From: Gracilariopsis chorda
Taxonomy: Eukaryota; Rhodophyta; Florideophyceae; Gracilariales; Gracilariaceae
Length of the DNA: 64,000 nt
Reading direction: 5' to 3'
Assembly: GCA_003194525.1 (NCBI GenBank)
Contig: NBIV01000021.1
Span: 428,025 to 492,024 of the forward strand
Shown one piece after another: positions 9,755-21,365 of this stretch (position 1 is its first letter; every line of letters begins with the position of its first letter). The notes beneath the pieces were generated by a model. It ran no database searches. It was given only the letters and a program-made list of their open reading frames with translations, and was not told the DNA's origin. Both the position numbers and the translations under genes were made by a program.

Positions 9755-9772
9755 GACTTTTAGGAGTCGTCC
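9755..9772 (-). repeat. Harbinger-2 right terminal inverted repeat
   Basis: GACTTTTAGGAGTCGTCC, complement of 7276-7293 with one mismatch, followed by target duplication AGT. Confidence 0.9.
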
Positions 9773-10555
9773 AGTATAGCAACGCAGTGGCAAGCAAGCA
9801 AGCAAGCTGGCTGTATAGGCCATTTAATTTATTTATTTTGACATCCGCTACGCAGATGATGTGTAGTATGATTTCTTGTTCGTTAGGTAACAGCAAATTT
9901 TGTAGCGTACTAGACGGTATACTAAATGGTTACTCACGAGGTGCCCCCTGCTGAAACGATAAGACATGGCACTATGCGTTTGTAGAGCATGTTCCTTGGT
10001 CGTATTGTCTATAAAAGAAGCTGAAACCTAATGTCTGCTCGAAATCAGGGCCCTCCATATCCCAGCTTTGACCCCACCCCCCTTTGCAGTATATACTTCA
10101 CGTGTTTGTCAGGTTTCTCCTTTTTGCACGCTTGAGATTTCATCTTCCATCATATAGGTATTTTCTTCTGGATGCATGCTCGTAATCTCAGCTTTCTTCC
10201 TTCCAACTTTTGAACCATTTTGTAAGTTCCAAACTACAGCAGTATATTTTTTTGTCACCTGTTCTTTGCAAAAATGGGGTTACGTTCATGAAGCATGTTC
10301 TTCTGAGAGATTGTGACCTTCGTACCCTGAGGTAAAGCTAGACAACGCTAATGGCTTCCATATTTGCGACTTTCCACTACTCTTGGTTCCGTATGTGTGA
10401 CCTTTGCGCCACTTAACTCTTGTTTACTTTTAGACTGCTTTCTTCTATTGTTAGCCTCAAACAAGTTACCTATTATACTAATATCATCCCGATTCGCGCT
10501 GAATTTCACCACAACGCATTCAATGTAAATGAGTAAATAATGTAGTACGAACTAT
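9773..10555. other. Unrecognised AT-rich DNA
   Basis: No supported gene. The 149-codon ORF starting at 9505 runs from inside Harbinger-2 across its terminal repeat into this region and is therefore rejected as a gene. Confidence 0.45.
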
Positions 10556-10797
10556 TTAGTTACGAAGGGATTCTGTCAAAGTCCTATCATTGTCAGCGAA
10601 ACCGTGCGCAGGTTTCCATTGCGCCTCGTCCGAAAGTGAATGTTTTATGAGCGTCAGACATTGATGCTCTCGACCTCCGTGGCGATGCTCAAGAACAAAA
10701 CCAATTTCAAAGAGAGGCACAGAATCTGTAGAATCGACTGGGGCAGAAGTACAGCGCGCTCTGTGATCGAAACTAACAGGTTGATCCCGGTGGGGTT

Positions 10798-10837
<40 letters not shown>

Positions 10838-11800
10838 CAAATGATCAGTAGACATAAGAGACGGATGCTTCAGACGGACTGCATTCTTCCCAACTAACTC
10901 CAAGGTCTTAAACGGAATATAGCTTCCATCGGATACCTTAGAAGACTGCTCCAAATTGCTCTCGGATTCCTTGAACAACTCATGATATATCCAAACACTA
11001 TCACCCACCCGATGTTACCCTCTTCGATAATGAACAATACATTCCACATTCGGTTCTGTTTTCGTCGGTTGATGGGAAAATGGTGTGTTTTCTAGCAGGC
11101 AATGCAGACGCTCGCCAATCCGCTACAGATTTCACCTTGCCAGGCTTCCCAATCACCAGATTTAAGAGACCTGAAGGTTTCTATCCCAAATCTATCTCAA
11201 AGAGGCAGAATTCCAGATCATCGTACACAGTAGAGTCATACACAAACTCGACACAGAGGTAAGAAAGGTCCATATCATTTCTTTCATACTTCCAGAAACA
11301 ACTAATGCAGTTCTAGACCATCTTATTCATTTCAAGCGAGGCACCATCAATCTGCAGTTGCTTTTCGAAGACGTGCAAATCTGAAGGCCACAAAGCTTCA
11401 TAAGTTCCTCCCAAAACTGGGAGGTGAACTTTGGATCGCGATCAGAAATGAGATCATCGGGAAGCCCATGATGCGAGAAGATGTGTATGAGGACGAATTT
11501 GTCACATCATGAGCTTGATCTGTGTCTTTACACGCAATATCCTGGACTCTGCGAGATACTCTATCAACCCAAGTTGACACTGCGTCGTATGCACGTAGAT
11601 TTCTTAGATTCTTGAAAATATGTGTCCATTAGACCAAATGGACAGGTAGGGACTGGCAGGGGTGCAGGGTCATTTAAAATCTGGCCATGAAAACCTTTTT
11701 GCTGCTGAGATACCAAAAAACCATCGCAATGCCGATTGACCTGCTTCGCCTTATATTTCCTGTGAATTCATTAAATCACGTTAAAGCTTTGGTAAATGCA
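10556..11800 (-). pseudogene. Ty3/gypsy integrase with chromodomain, decayed copy
   Basis: Minus strand, N to C. Around 11640-11760 there is QQQKGFHGQILNDPAPLPVP, homologous to the integrase zinc-finger/linker of the gypsy element at 40-44 kb (QQQKDFHGQTLNDPTPLPVP). A core fragment TWVDRVSRRVQDIACKDTDQ lies at 11398-11580. At 10556-11008 the integrase C-terminus (GDSVWIYHELF, ELVGKNAVRLKHPS) leads into a chromodomain-like tail (FEIGFVLEHRHGGREHQ, QWKPAHGFADNDRTLTESL). Several stops and frameshifts separate these pieces and the core is mostly lost. A (CA)n run has expanded inside the linker before the chromodomain. Chromodomains direct chromovirus integration to marked chromatin. Confidence 0.7.
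10801..10836. repeat. (TG)18 microsatellite
   Basis: Uninterrupted 36-base TG dinucleotide run. On the minus strand it lies in frame in the gypsy integrase C-terminal region, encoding alternating His-Thr. Confidence 0.95.
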
Positions 11801-13514
11801 AAGTGACCAGCTAGTTCTTAGAAACAGAGGTGCAATGGTTTAAATGGCTGGAAGTTGATGCTGCTTATTCTAGTTGAAACTTGCAGCATCCATCGTGGCT
11901 TATTTAGAGGTTCTAGCTTAGTTCTATCAGTGCCACTAGTATATTAAATGTCATCCGAGTCTAACGGCATTATGCTTGCTTTTTTTTTTACCTCCATATG
12001 TGGTCGGTTTACCGGTTACAGTGCTAATTCTAGTAGTATGATGACTTGGCGTATACCACCAGACCTAATGATTTATTTTATGACTTTTTAAGCATCAGCG
12101 ACAGGTTGGTTCTAGATCATCCAGCATGAGCCAATGGTGCTCGCGATGACCAGGCATGAATCCCCCAGGAATCCTTCATGACCGTTTGTCCATTGCTCTA
12201 CAGGTGAGGTGTCTGTAAAAGTTGTAAGTAGTAGGCCAGGTGTACGACAGTGGCAACGTTGTCCATGTCTTCAGCCTGTACTTCTCTGACATAAGCATGT
12301 TTTCGTGTCCTATTGAGAGCATGTCACAAAAGATTTCAACTCGGATTTGAGGTCAGGTAGACATGTCAAATATGTAACTGATGTCCTAAGAAGATCATGT
12401 ACAATAAAACTAGGAAGCTTAAACACGTTAAAACAGATGCTGGAGCCAAATGTATTCAAACAAAGGTATATCCCGCGCACTATACTGAAGAAAATGATTG
12501 TGTATCTGTGTGTGTGTCTGTCTGTCTGTCAGAAAATGCCCACTCGTTGGCTTGAAAATGGGCAAGCAGGCCGCCAAATGGAAACGTGGAGTTTTATGTG
12601 CTTCAAGAGGCACTTTGCACCGCATAATGCAACACGTTTTCACTTGGCGCTCTTTGCACGCCACAGTAGCCTATCCGTTTGACTAAAGTAGTCAACCTGT
12701 TACATTAAAGTACCCGAACCGTTTCAGTGCAGTGCACGTGACAGTTCAAATTACTTTCAATGGTCATATGCACAAATGGCATTGCAAGCTATAAAAAAGC
12801 GTGCAATGCACTCGCACACTGAGCGCTCGCGTTCTCCTTCGCTGTGGTTAACCTACGTGTGTGGGGTATAGCGCTCTGGGCCAGCCAGGACGTTGGAAAA
12901 AGGTAGGCTGGCGGTACTGGTGGGATCTACTAAGTGTGACTTTCTGTCCGATTAACGCGTTCTCCACCCACATTTTCTTGGTTCAGCAGCTGTTTCTGGT
13001 TGGTGTTCACGTGAAGTACGATAGGTCCATACAAAACGTGCTTTTCGTGGATGTAGTAGCTTTTGAAGATTCTAGAAAGAGGAAAAAAGGGTACAAGTCG
13101 AGCAAACGTGGTTTTGTCTGGATGTAAGGAACTATTAAAGGGAAACGGTCTTCGGACTAAAGTACGTCCAGCACAGAGTTGCCGAGCAAATTTGGGATTG
13201 TAAATTTCGCAGTCCTGGCAGGCTCTCCAGGCATGGCCCCTCGTTTACTCTGTACAGTTTAGTCCTCAATCTAGGCCGTTTCTTTGTGATCAAGATACTG
13301 TATCTTCGTTGCAAAGATCCAAAACTTCGATCCTAGGTTAATAAAAGGTTTTGGCAGCCCGTAGCACATTTTCCATCAACCACATATAACTCTTTTCTTT
13401 CTCTTCTCTTACATGGATTAGCTGTCTTTGGAGTCTCAGCTGTCTTTGGAGTCTCAGCTGTCTTCGCCTTGTATTCAATTTATTTTATAGTGCCATCAAC
13501 TCATCCCAGTGTTT
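11801..13514. other. Unrecognised DNA with simple repeats
   Basis: No supported gene. Notable pieces: a TG/TCTG-rich run at about 12500-12533; a TATA-like CTATAAAAAAGCG near 12790 followed by an 88-codon ORF (12861-13127) without recognisable features; and an 18-bp tandem repeat AGCTGTCTTTGGAGTCTC at 13421-13464 (2.4 copies), just before the Helitron. Confidence 0.4.
13421..13464. repeat. 18-bp tandem repeat, 2.4 copies
   Basis: AGCTGTCTTTGGAGTCTC at 13421-13438 and 13439-13456, then a partial third copy. Confidence 0.9.
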
Positions 13515-13517
13515 CAG

Positions 13518-16170
13518 GCGATGCTACACGTGAATAGAACCGTCAACGTACTGCTGCAAGGCGTCAGACGGAATCAGACGAGCACCAGGCAGAGAAAAGA
13601 CGTCTTGACAGGGAACACGCTGCCACAAGAAGAGCAAATGAAACTGCAGAGCAGCGTGAAGCACGTGGAGCGGCAAATAGGGAACGTGTGAGAAGAAGAA
13701 GAGAAGAGCTAGAGCTTCTGCCACACAGACTGATATCCTTCGGTAGGCCGACCGTACGGCAACAGGTTCTACACTCAGAGACTCCAGTTGATCGTTCAAA
13801 TCGTCATGGAAATGATGTTGAAGCCCGTCATTCTGCAAGGCAACGAAAACCTCCGTTTACTCAAATCAGTCCGCGAGGCTTCAATCAAAGAACTATGCAA
13901 GAGTCAGGAGACCAAACCCAACAGACAACAGCCTCTTGAGGCTCAAATCTGGAGCCAAAACGTCGCCTGCGGGCTGTTAGACTCAGTTAATGTGGACGAA
14001 ACAGGGTGCATGGACCTCGGTTTCATTAATGTACAATGCCGTTTCTGCAAGGCGTTGCACTTAAAAGAGGAGCGAGTTGTGAGCAGCTCCCGCTCGCAAC
14101 CTCTGTTTCGCAGTGCCGCGCAAAAATTGAATCTAAGCTTTCCCATGCTTCTGGAGTCTCCGCCTCTTCTTCGTCAACTTTGGACTGCGATCGGGCCCCG
14201 AGGGCACCACTTTCGTGCTGAGATACATGCCTACAACACAGTTCTGCTTATGGCTTCTGTAAAGGCAAAATTGGTGAACCGGGTTTACCAGACTCCAACT
14301 TTATTGCTACGGTCACCATGCACGGACATATCTATCACTAAGTGGGTGCGCTCATTTCTGCTCAGGTAGTCCAGCCCACATTCCTGCCTCTGTCCATCCA
14401 CGACACTGACTTTGACGCGCAGTCTGCGCGGTGAGCGGGGACAATGCCCCGTCTTCATCTGGAACTGCTGTATGAGTTTGCAGCCATTTACACATTTCAA
14501 ACCCATACGTTCAAGCATTCCGCAGCTTGCGTGATTGGGCTATCACCGATACGCCAGCTTTTTCGTATCAGATGGTGATTCATGCTGATAGACGGCCCCA
14601 CGGCGAGCATGTTCGTCGCTACAACGGACCGGAGGGGCGGCAATTTGCGCCCATCATTCCAGGGAATGAGGAAGGCGAGATGGACAGGCGCAATACTGTT
14701 GTGCATAGACATGGCATGTTTAATTTGAATGTAAAGGAGGTGCTGGCCAATATCATCGTTAGTCAAAGATCGGACGATCCGCGAAGCTACGTTATTCTGT
14801 TTCCACGTTGCCAGACCGGATGGCACCCGGAGATGAGATATTGCTCTCCCAACGCCTCGCGAGAGAAGAAGGTAACACTGCTGATGTATTATTCGTGGCA
14901 GCTTTCGAGAGACCCACCGAGTTCACTACAATTCTAACCTGCAAACGGCTCCTCCAGCAGTACATGGGCGACCTGTTCTGCAGGGTTGAGTCGGAGGATT
15001 TGTATTACTCACGACATAATCAGGAGAGACTTCGAGCTGCGGCATATACATCCCTGTAGGAGAGCCTGGACGGCTCGCTGCTCGGCACAGATGAAGCCAG
15101 TGCTGTTTGCGCTGGGTGACTGTTCGTGTGGTCCTCCACATTTTTTTTGATGTGGACAATACATGAGACAGCAAATACAAGACATCATCGCCATATCCAA
15201 AACAATTGGGCACTGCGATATGTTTCTAACGATCACGTGCAATCAACACTAGCCCGAGATCACCAGGGCACTGTTCTATGGCCAGAGCGCTCCCGATCGA
15301 CCCGATATTTGTGCTCGAGTGTTTCGTTTGAAGATGAAAACCTAGATTTCGTTCTACATTGATCAAGAATTTCTTTAAAGCCATTGTTGCTCACGTGCCG
15401 GTGGTCAAGGTTCAAAAGCGAGCCCTGCCGCACGCACAAATCATCATTTTCTTGAAGTAGGATGCAAAGCAGCAGCTCCGAGACCCTGCACACATTGACG
15501 AACTCATATCGTCTGAGATTCGTCCTTCCTCCGACCCCACCTTACAAGGGTTGGTGCTCAGGCACATGATTCGCAATCCGTGCAGGGCAGTGAACAGGTC
15601 AGCACCCTGCATGAGCGAATTGACCTGCTTGACACACCTTCCCAAGACGTCTCGCTCCGACACCGCTGGGCTTGAGAATGAGTACTACATCAGCTCCCGA
15701 CGATGTGCTGCTTCCAAGAGCGAGGTGTCTGTAGAGCCGCTGCATGGTCAGGTGTCGACAGGGCGTAGTGACCTGGGATGGTTTGTAGGTGATTCTACAT
15801 AGTCCACAGCTTCTCTGCAGGTGTGCGTGCCACATCAACGTTGATCTATGCGTATCGCGACTTGGCCGTATCAAGCACCTCTTCAATTATGTGTGCAAGG
15901 GTTCCGACAAAGTCACGATGGAGATTGTAGACGAGAACGGATGTCATGTGGAAATCCAGAACTTCCACGATGCCTGCTATGTATCAAGCTCCAAGACAGT
16001 GTGGCAGATGCTTTCGTTTCACATTTTTGAGCGCAATCCACCCGTCGTGTGGGTTGGAGTACACTCGGAAGGTCACCATATAGTCTTTTTCTGGGAGGGT
16101 GACGAGCATTCCGCTGCTAACAGAGAGCGGACAGGAACCAAGCTGATTGAGGGGTTCGTGGGGAAGTAAA
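13518..16170 (+). pseudogene. Helitron Rep part, inactivated
   Basis: In the frame of 13688-13939 (open further upstream) the N-terminus reads RRANETAEQREARGAANRER, a repeat-like Arg/Glu-rich motif typical of Helitron proteins. Around 14040 there is a zinc-finger-like piece (CRFCKALHLKEER), then GWHPEMRYC near 14820 and LLQQYMGDLFCRVESEDL near 14950 (Helitron-like N domain). The HUH motif near 15420-15445 reads LPHAQ, so the second His is Gln (CAA at 15437-15439). The Tyr region at 15866-15890 reads CHINVD, then KHLFNY, so the first of the two usual Tyr residues is His. Both changes plus many stops argue for a long-dead copy. Confidence 0.75.
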
Positions 16171-16603
16171 CGTATCACGGCACATAGCATATCCTTTATG
16201 GCTAGTTTTCGATGTAATTCACTTGGAACAAATCGAAGAAATGCTGGAAGCCCCATGCGTGTCTCCAACGTCGTTCAGTTTCTCGTAGCCAGCGTACCTC
16301 TTTCTCAGCGGTCGCTGCAACGGATCTATATGACTTCACTGGCAGTGGTGCGGATGTAGATTGGCGCATATTTACTGCGAGTCCAAGAAAGTGTGAGTGG
16401 TACTCCATCCGCTTACTCATGACCAACACAGTGGGTGCTACTTCCTTTCAGCATCTTCGCACCGTGTATAGTGAGCACCGTAGTAACTTCAGGGAAGCCT
16501 GCCTCAAGACGGCATTTATTGCCGGCGAAGGCGAGTGAATAAGAGCACTGCACGAGTTTTTTAACTTTTCATTTGTTCCGCTCGCTCATTTTTTGCCAAC
16601 ATC

Positions 16604-18366
16604 TTGCTCTACTGCGAGCCATTGCACCCACTTTTTCTGTGTGATCAGCATCTATCCATGTTCCTGCGGGCTATACAGGCTCGACGGCACGGCATGATGC
16701 AAGCACTGGCCGACGAAGACAGAGCCAGCTCTTACGTTCTGTTAGAAGTGCAAAAGGCATTGCAAGAAATGGTTGGCACATTGGTGCCTCTGTCCGAGTA
16801 CGGTGCTCTGACACCCAGGGCACACCTAGCGGAACTGGGCACCACAGCTTGGTCTCCGCTGCAAATTCAGTCCGAGCTGCAAGAAACTGTGGAAGCTACC
16901 CTCTCTCTTTTCAATGATTTTGAGCGTCTGGCGTTCAATACATTCGTCGGGGCCATGCTACCTGGCGTGTCTGCAGTGAGCCTGCAAGATCTTGGTGATA
17001 CTTCTACGGCAAGGCAGCCCAACACTCGCGTCTTCGTCTTGGATGCTCCGGGTGGAACTGGCAAGAACTTCCTCTCCAAGGCATTTGAGGTCTCGTTACG
17101 CCTTCGTGGCAAGTCCGTCCTTACGATAGCCACGTCTGCTGTAGCAGCCATACTGCTTAAGGGTGGTTGAAAGGCCCACTTGGTGTTCACGATTCCAATC
17201 CGGGCGACCGTTGAAAGCACGTGCAACTTCCCAGTCCACTCCCACCTGGCCGATCGGATGAAGAACGTCGACTTCATTATCTGGGACGAGATCGTAATGA
17301 GTCATCGTTTCTGTGTCAAAGCTGTAGACCACACTTCTTGTGACATAACGCGCCCGCAGCTTCCGTTTGGAGTCAACCTGGTATTGTTCTCTGGCGACCT
17401 TTGGCAGATCCCTTCCATTGTTCCTGGTGGCTCTCGATCCGCGATTGTTAATGCATGCATCAAACGCTCAAGTCTCTTCTCCCATTTTGGCACCTTGAGA
17501 CTCATTGAGAACGTGCCACTCTCTGCCCTCCGCCGAGACGCTACAGCGACACAGGAGGCATTGCCTTTCTTAGACAGTCTCTTGAAAATTAGAGAAGGAC
17601 ACGTGCCAGGGACTGACCCCGCAAAGCACCCCTTCACCTGCCACATTCCGTACAATATTTGAATTCGTTCCACTCTATGGTCCGTAAGGTCTTTGATGAT
17701 ATAGCTCAAAGGTACGTAGATACCGATTCGCTAGCCTTAACCTCGATTATACCCGCACGGAACTATCAACTACCAGAGTTCAACGACTATGTAGACCATG
17801 TGATACCTGGCGCGTATTGCAAGTATATCATTGTGGACAAGGTGGGTCACGAGGACGGAGCGTCGCTGCAGTACCCCTTCGAGACGCTCAACCCCCTGAC
17901 TGCCGTATCAGCGCTGCCGGACCACCGCCTCAAACTAAGAAGAGGGTTTGTGGTTATGGTTCTTCGCAACTTGGATCCTTCAAAAGGATTTGTCAATGGT
18001 GCCATCTATACCGTAGAAAACAGGCAAAGCAACGCCCTGTTTCTTGGACTTGCTTCTGGAGTTAATCGTGGCCGTGCACTATGGCTGTCGCGCATGCCAT
18101 GCGCACCCGGAGAAGAGAATTTTCCAGTTCCCAGCTTCATTCACACCCAACTACCAGTGAATATCTGTTTTGCCGTCACTACCAATAAGTAACAGGTTTA
18201 ATCGTATAGTACTTGCATCGAACTGGATTTGCGTGATGGATGCTTCACGCATAGGCAGCTGTACGTCGCGTTTTCTCTGACAACCAACCCGTCCAACATC
18301 GTGGCGTGTCTCGCTGCCCGTACTACGTCTATCAATAATGTACTGTACCCCGAAGTGCTTTCGTAG
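16604..18366 (+). pseudogene. Helitron PIF1-like helicase part, inactivated
   Basis: Three successive ORFs in different frames join into one helicase. The first (16604-17170) ends with Walker A APGGTGKNFL (normally GKT/GKS, here Asn) and TSAVAAILL. The second (17180-17662) has Walker B VDFIIWDE and FSGDLWQIPSIV. The third (17659-18192) has VSALPDHRLKLRRGFVVMVL and continues after a stop with HRQLYVAFSLTTNPSNIV to 18366, matching motif VI of PIF1/Helitron helicases. Frameshifts lie near 17168 and 17662. Confidence 0.8.
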
Positions 18367-18634
18367 AGAAACTTGATGGGTTTAAGTAAACCTCTTCTTC
18401 TTTTCTTTCACCTTTTTCTTTTCTCCTTCCGCTTTATTCCCCAAAAATACTTGCATTCTACAAACCCATTAACCAAAACACGCTACTCAAATACAACTTT
18501 CACCCAAAGGCTTTTTGCACTCCTTAACCCGTGGAAAGCACGCAATGGAGCCAATTTTAGTAAGTAAACCTAAAATCACTCTCCCCTAACAGTAGAGTTG
18601 ACTCAAATCGTAAGTAAACAAAATAAAGATTTCC
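18367..18634. other. AT- and pyrimidine-rich DNA downstream of Helitron
   Basis: Contains a small hairpin GGTTTAAGTAAACC at about 18379-18392, close after the helicase stop, and a second TAAGTAAACCTA motif near 18562. A Helitron 3' end might lie here, but no convincing CTRR terminus was fixed. Confidence 0.35.
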
Positions 18635-18790
18635 TTAGACTGGAACAAACCCAGATTCCGGATAAACTCGGAACAGATCTCGTTGAGAGTAAGATGCCAG
18701 GGTGATTGGGACTTGACTTTCATCTTCTAAGTGGTTCAAGATCTCAACAATGTCCTCCGTAAAGCATCGTTCACCAGCGATGTGTCCGTG
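18635..18790 (-). pseudogene. Coding-like fragment of unknown origin
   Basis: The minus-strand frame reads GERCFTEDIVEILNHLEDES, then VPITLASYSQRDLFRVYPES and ends GFVPV-stop. It has the composition of a real protein C-terminus rather than of LTR DNA. It abuts the truncated copia LTR of copy A, so it may be part of another element or host gene cut by that insertion or deletion. Not recognised. Confidence 0.3.
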
Positions 18791-19117
18791 ACGTGCGACC
18801 ATATTCACGTGCATCATCAAGATCAGTACAAAGCACAAGTTCACATGACACTGCATCCATATTGATACCCTATGTTCTTTGCATACCGTATACGTGCGGG
18901 CACACTCAATCACACGTCTGCAACAACTACATGTACCTGTTAACCAGATGTAGCAGCACAGAATCTCCCATACGTTTTCCCGTCAAATTATGCCAAGTGG
19001 CTAATTCGTTGCTTACGACCAATACGATGTATACCACTTTTTAACCACGTAATGCATAAGGGCAAATGCAGTAGCGAATCATAAGCCCGTTTCACGTTGG
19101 GTTCGAGCACATGCACT
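18791..19117 (-). repeat. Partial 3' LTR of copia copy A
   Basis: Contains the shared LTR block CCCAACGTGAAACGGGCTTA followed by the GATTCGCTACTGC variant of the CCAAT region, and matches 46365-46690 of the copy C LTR. The palindrome core is degraded and the outer part is lost. Confidence 0.65.
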
Positions 19118-19149
19118 CCTCCACGCTGCAGGAGATTTTGTCCAACACC

Positions 19150-20683
19150 AACAATCACTGCAATAACACCATACCTATGGTAAACGAAATCCTTATGCTC
19201 GATTGGACTTGGCAGCGTGTACAAACGAGATGAAATGTCACGCTGACCATACCCAATCTCCAACCCATCTTTGTGTATAACGCAAACCTCATTCGCACAG
19301 GAAAAGAACTGAATGCCGTTACCGGCCATATGACGTACAGACATCCTGTTGTATCGAAGATCTGGGACTAGAAGTACATCTTTCAAGCTTATATTAGCCT
19401 CCAAAAAGGGAGTATTACATCTCCTTTTTGGTTAGCAGAGACCGTAGTGTTGTCGGCGACCTTAATCGTCCTTTGCTGTATGTCAACCATTGTGTTCGGG
19501 AAGAACGCACAAGCATAACTGAAGAAGTGGAATGTGGCACCACTGTCTGCGTAGTTTTCTATGAAACTAGACGCAAGGGCCAACACTGCAAACTTTTCAG
19601 TAGACACTGCAGCGATCTCAATCTTGGATTCTTTTCGTGATGACCTTCCGGAGTGCTTGGGCTTGTCACTGGAACTACTTTTTAGTTCCTCCAAAATAGC
19701 TTTAGGCAGGTGATTGTCTGGATTGTCAAGAGTTGTGTGACATCTTTCCTGCGTGTGACCATCTATGTCACAGAAGCTGCAATGAAAACTATTGTACCTA
19801 CAACGGCATGAACGGACCAGTTGTACTCATTGTTTGAGTTGGGATCTGATGTACTTGCATCAAGTTCGTACCAATTCGACGATCTAGTGTGTCCACTTGA
19901 ACGGGCACTGCCCTTATTTCTGCTCTCCATGCGTTTGCGACTATGAGCAGAACTGGCTGAATCAATTTGGCGAGCATTGTATTCGTCTATGACGGTAGTC
20001 GTCACGTAGTCCCATGTGAATACCGAGATTTTCTTTGTCCAAAGTGCCGCAGCCGCTGACTCCAGTGAGCAATTGGGATCAATATAGGGTAACAGTATTG
20101 GCGCCTTCTACGATTTGGGAATGGCAGCATCCTTCCCCACTTGGTGTAGATGCAAGAATAGGGACGCAAACTGGTCGACATAGTCCGACAGTTTCTGACC
20201 ATTATAAGACATTCGTAATACCTGGGATTGTACAGAAATACGTGAAAATGTCCTGTTAGACGCATACATTGCATCAAGAAGTTCGAACATACGACAAGGA
20301 TCATCATTGACGTCTATAACCACAGGTAGAGGGGCATCCCCAAGTGCGCATATTATGATTGCGCATGCCTTTTATCATGTGGGAAGTACACGGGAAGTGG
20401 TATGCGGAGCGCTTGAACCCGACACCTGCGTTCCCGTAGCACTGGATGAACCATTAGAGCCTAACATTACGACATTCCAGACTCTTTTGATGCGGCATGT
20501 AGCCCATAGAAAGTGTCTCCATAACGTATTTTCATCACCACGTCTACCATGGAAGCGTGGGGTTCTCACACCAGAGGAGGTTTCGGACTCAACTTCCGAC
20601 AGACATTGTTCCAGAAAGATTTCAAATACCAAAGTAAATAATACAAATGTAGCAGAGTGAGAGACTCGATGCCTTGATTCCAC
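19150..20683 (-). pseudogene. Copia-2 gag-protease, copy A
   Basis: Successive frames give TPRFHGRRGD (Gag start region), LLDAMYASNRTFSRISVQSQ and SYNGQKLSDYVDQFASLFLH (UBN2-type Gag helices), IDEYNARQIDSASS, protease YADSGATFHFF (DSG/DTG type), DNTTVSANQKGDV, and the GAG-pre-integrase region LKDVLLVPDLRYNRMSV with SSRLYTLPSPIEH. Homologous blocks occur in copies B and C. Several stops and frameshifts; nothing downstream of the pre-integrase domain is intact. Confidence 0.75.
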
Positions 20684-20966
20684 AATTAGCTGGGATTGAA
20701 AAAGGATGATCGCAGTACAGGCATTGAATTGTAGCTGATGTCAGACTTAGAAAGAAAAACTGTAATAGAGATTTGTCGACACTAAACAGCACGATTGGCA
20801 GCGGAGACCGTGTGAACAAGTCTCAGCGCTCGGTGGGACGCGTGCAGTATGCGAATCCTAGGCGGATTTTGCATACTTTACGCCCAGAATATGCTCACAA
20901 GCAGCTGTGTAGCACACCTTTAATAAAAATACGAGATAAAACTTCGTACAAGCGGGTACACTGCCA

Positions 20967-20986
20967 GAAGAAACTATCTCCACTAT
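20967..20986 (-). other. Conserved copia leader box, copy A
   Basis: Minus strand ATAGTGGAGATAGTTTCTTC, the degenerate version of the box GTAGCGGAGGTAGTTTCTCC found in the leaders of copia copies B and C and both Copia-1 elements. Confidence 0.6.
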
Positions 20987-21351
20987 CCTAAGGGTTGAAC
21001 TCCTGGACCCTGGTTGCTCTCTTCACGTGCGAGGTGCGATTTTCTTCGACCTGCCTTACTTTGCGCACTTCGAGAGCAGGGTGTTCAATCCATACGAAAC
21101 GTCCTCGACAGGTTACCTACAAGCGCGACATACTTTCACCAGTTAAACCCTGCTGGTCTCTTACCGATAATTAGCTCGATATATGTGCGCTGAAACAAAA
21201 AGAAGGGATCGGAAGAGGCACAAGGGTTACCAGAGACAAGTCCCTGAACGCTTTGCATACTTTCACCTCTGCAACTAGGTATCCACAAAGTGCGCAACGC
21301 AAAAAACAAAATAAAGTTATATAAGAGTGACGTATGCAATATATCGACGCT

Positions 21352-21365
21352 CTGGGCCCATAAAC
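21352..21365 (-). promoter_or_regulatory. Primer binding site of copy A (half tRNA-iMet type)
   Basis: Minus strand GTTTATGGGCCCAG directly follows the LTR end CA. It matches, with one change, the complement of the anticodon arm of eukaryotic initiator tRNA-Met. Confidence 0.65.

Larger units (their letters stand above)
7276..9772. mobile_element. PIF/Harbinger-type DNA transposon, copy 2 (Harbinger-2), structurally complete
   Basis: Terminal inverted repeats GGACGACTCCTAAAA(A/G)TC lie at 7276-7293 (left) and 9755-9772 (right, complemented), 17 of 18 identical. Each end is flanked by AGT (7273-7275 and 9773-9775), the 3-bp target duplication expected for PIF/Harbinger. Inside are one plus-strand transposase and one minus-strand SANT/Myb gene, both uninterrupted, arranged convergently. 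Length about 2.5 kb. Apparent integrity of both genes and ends suggests a recent, possibly autonomous copy. Confidence 0.9.
13515..18366 (+). mobile_element. Helitron (Rep-helicase) coding remnant, plus strand, old copy
   Basis: A full-length RepHel reading can be followed in order through all three frames with many stops: Arg-rich N-terminus, zinc-binding region, Helitron-like N domain, HUH nuclease, catalytic-Tyr region, then PIF1-family helicase motifs to the C-terminus. This order is diagnostic for Helitrons. It differs clearly in sequence from the H1/H2 pair at 22.9-35.1 kb, so it is a separate family. Element termini could not be identified. Confidence 0.8.

Noticed and set aside
9505-9954. 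149-codon plus-strand ORF
   Set aside because: Crosses the right terminal repeat of Harbinger-2 and has no family features, so it is chance.
12861-13127. Possible small gene after a TATA-like box
   Set aside because: 88 codons without features; the TATA-like run alone is weak evidence.
18379-18392. Hairpin GGTTTAAGTAAACC as the 3' end of the old Helitron
   Set aside because: Stem is short and AT-rich and no CTRR end follows at the right distance; no second copy to compare.
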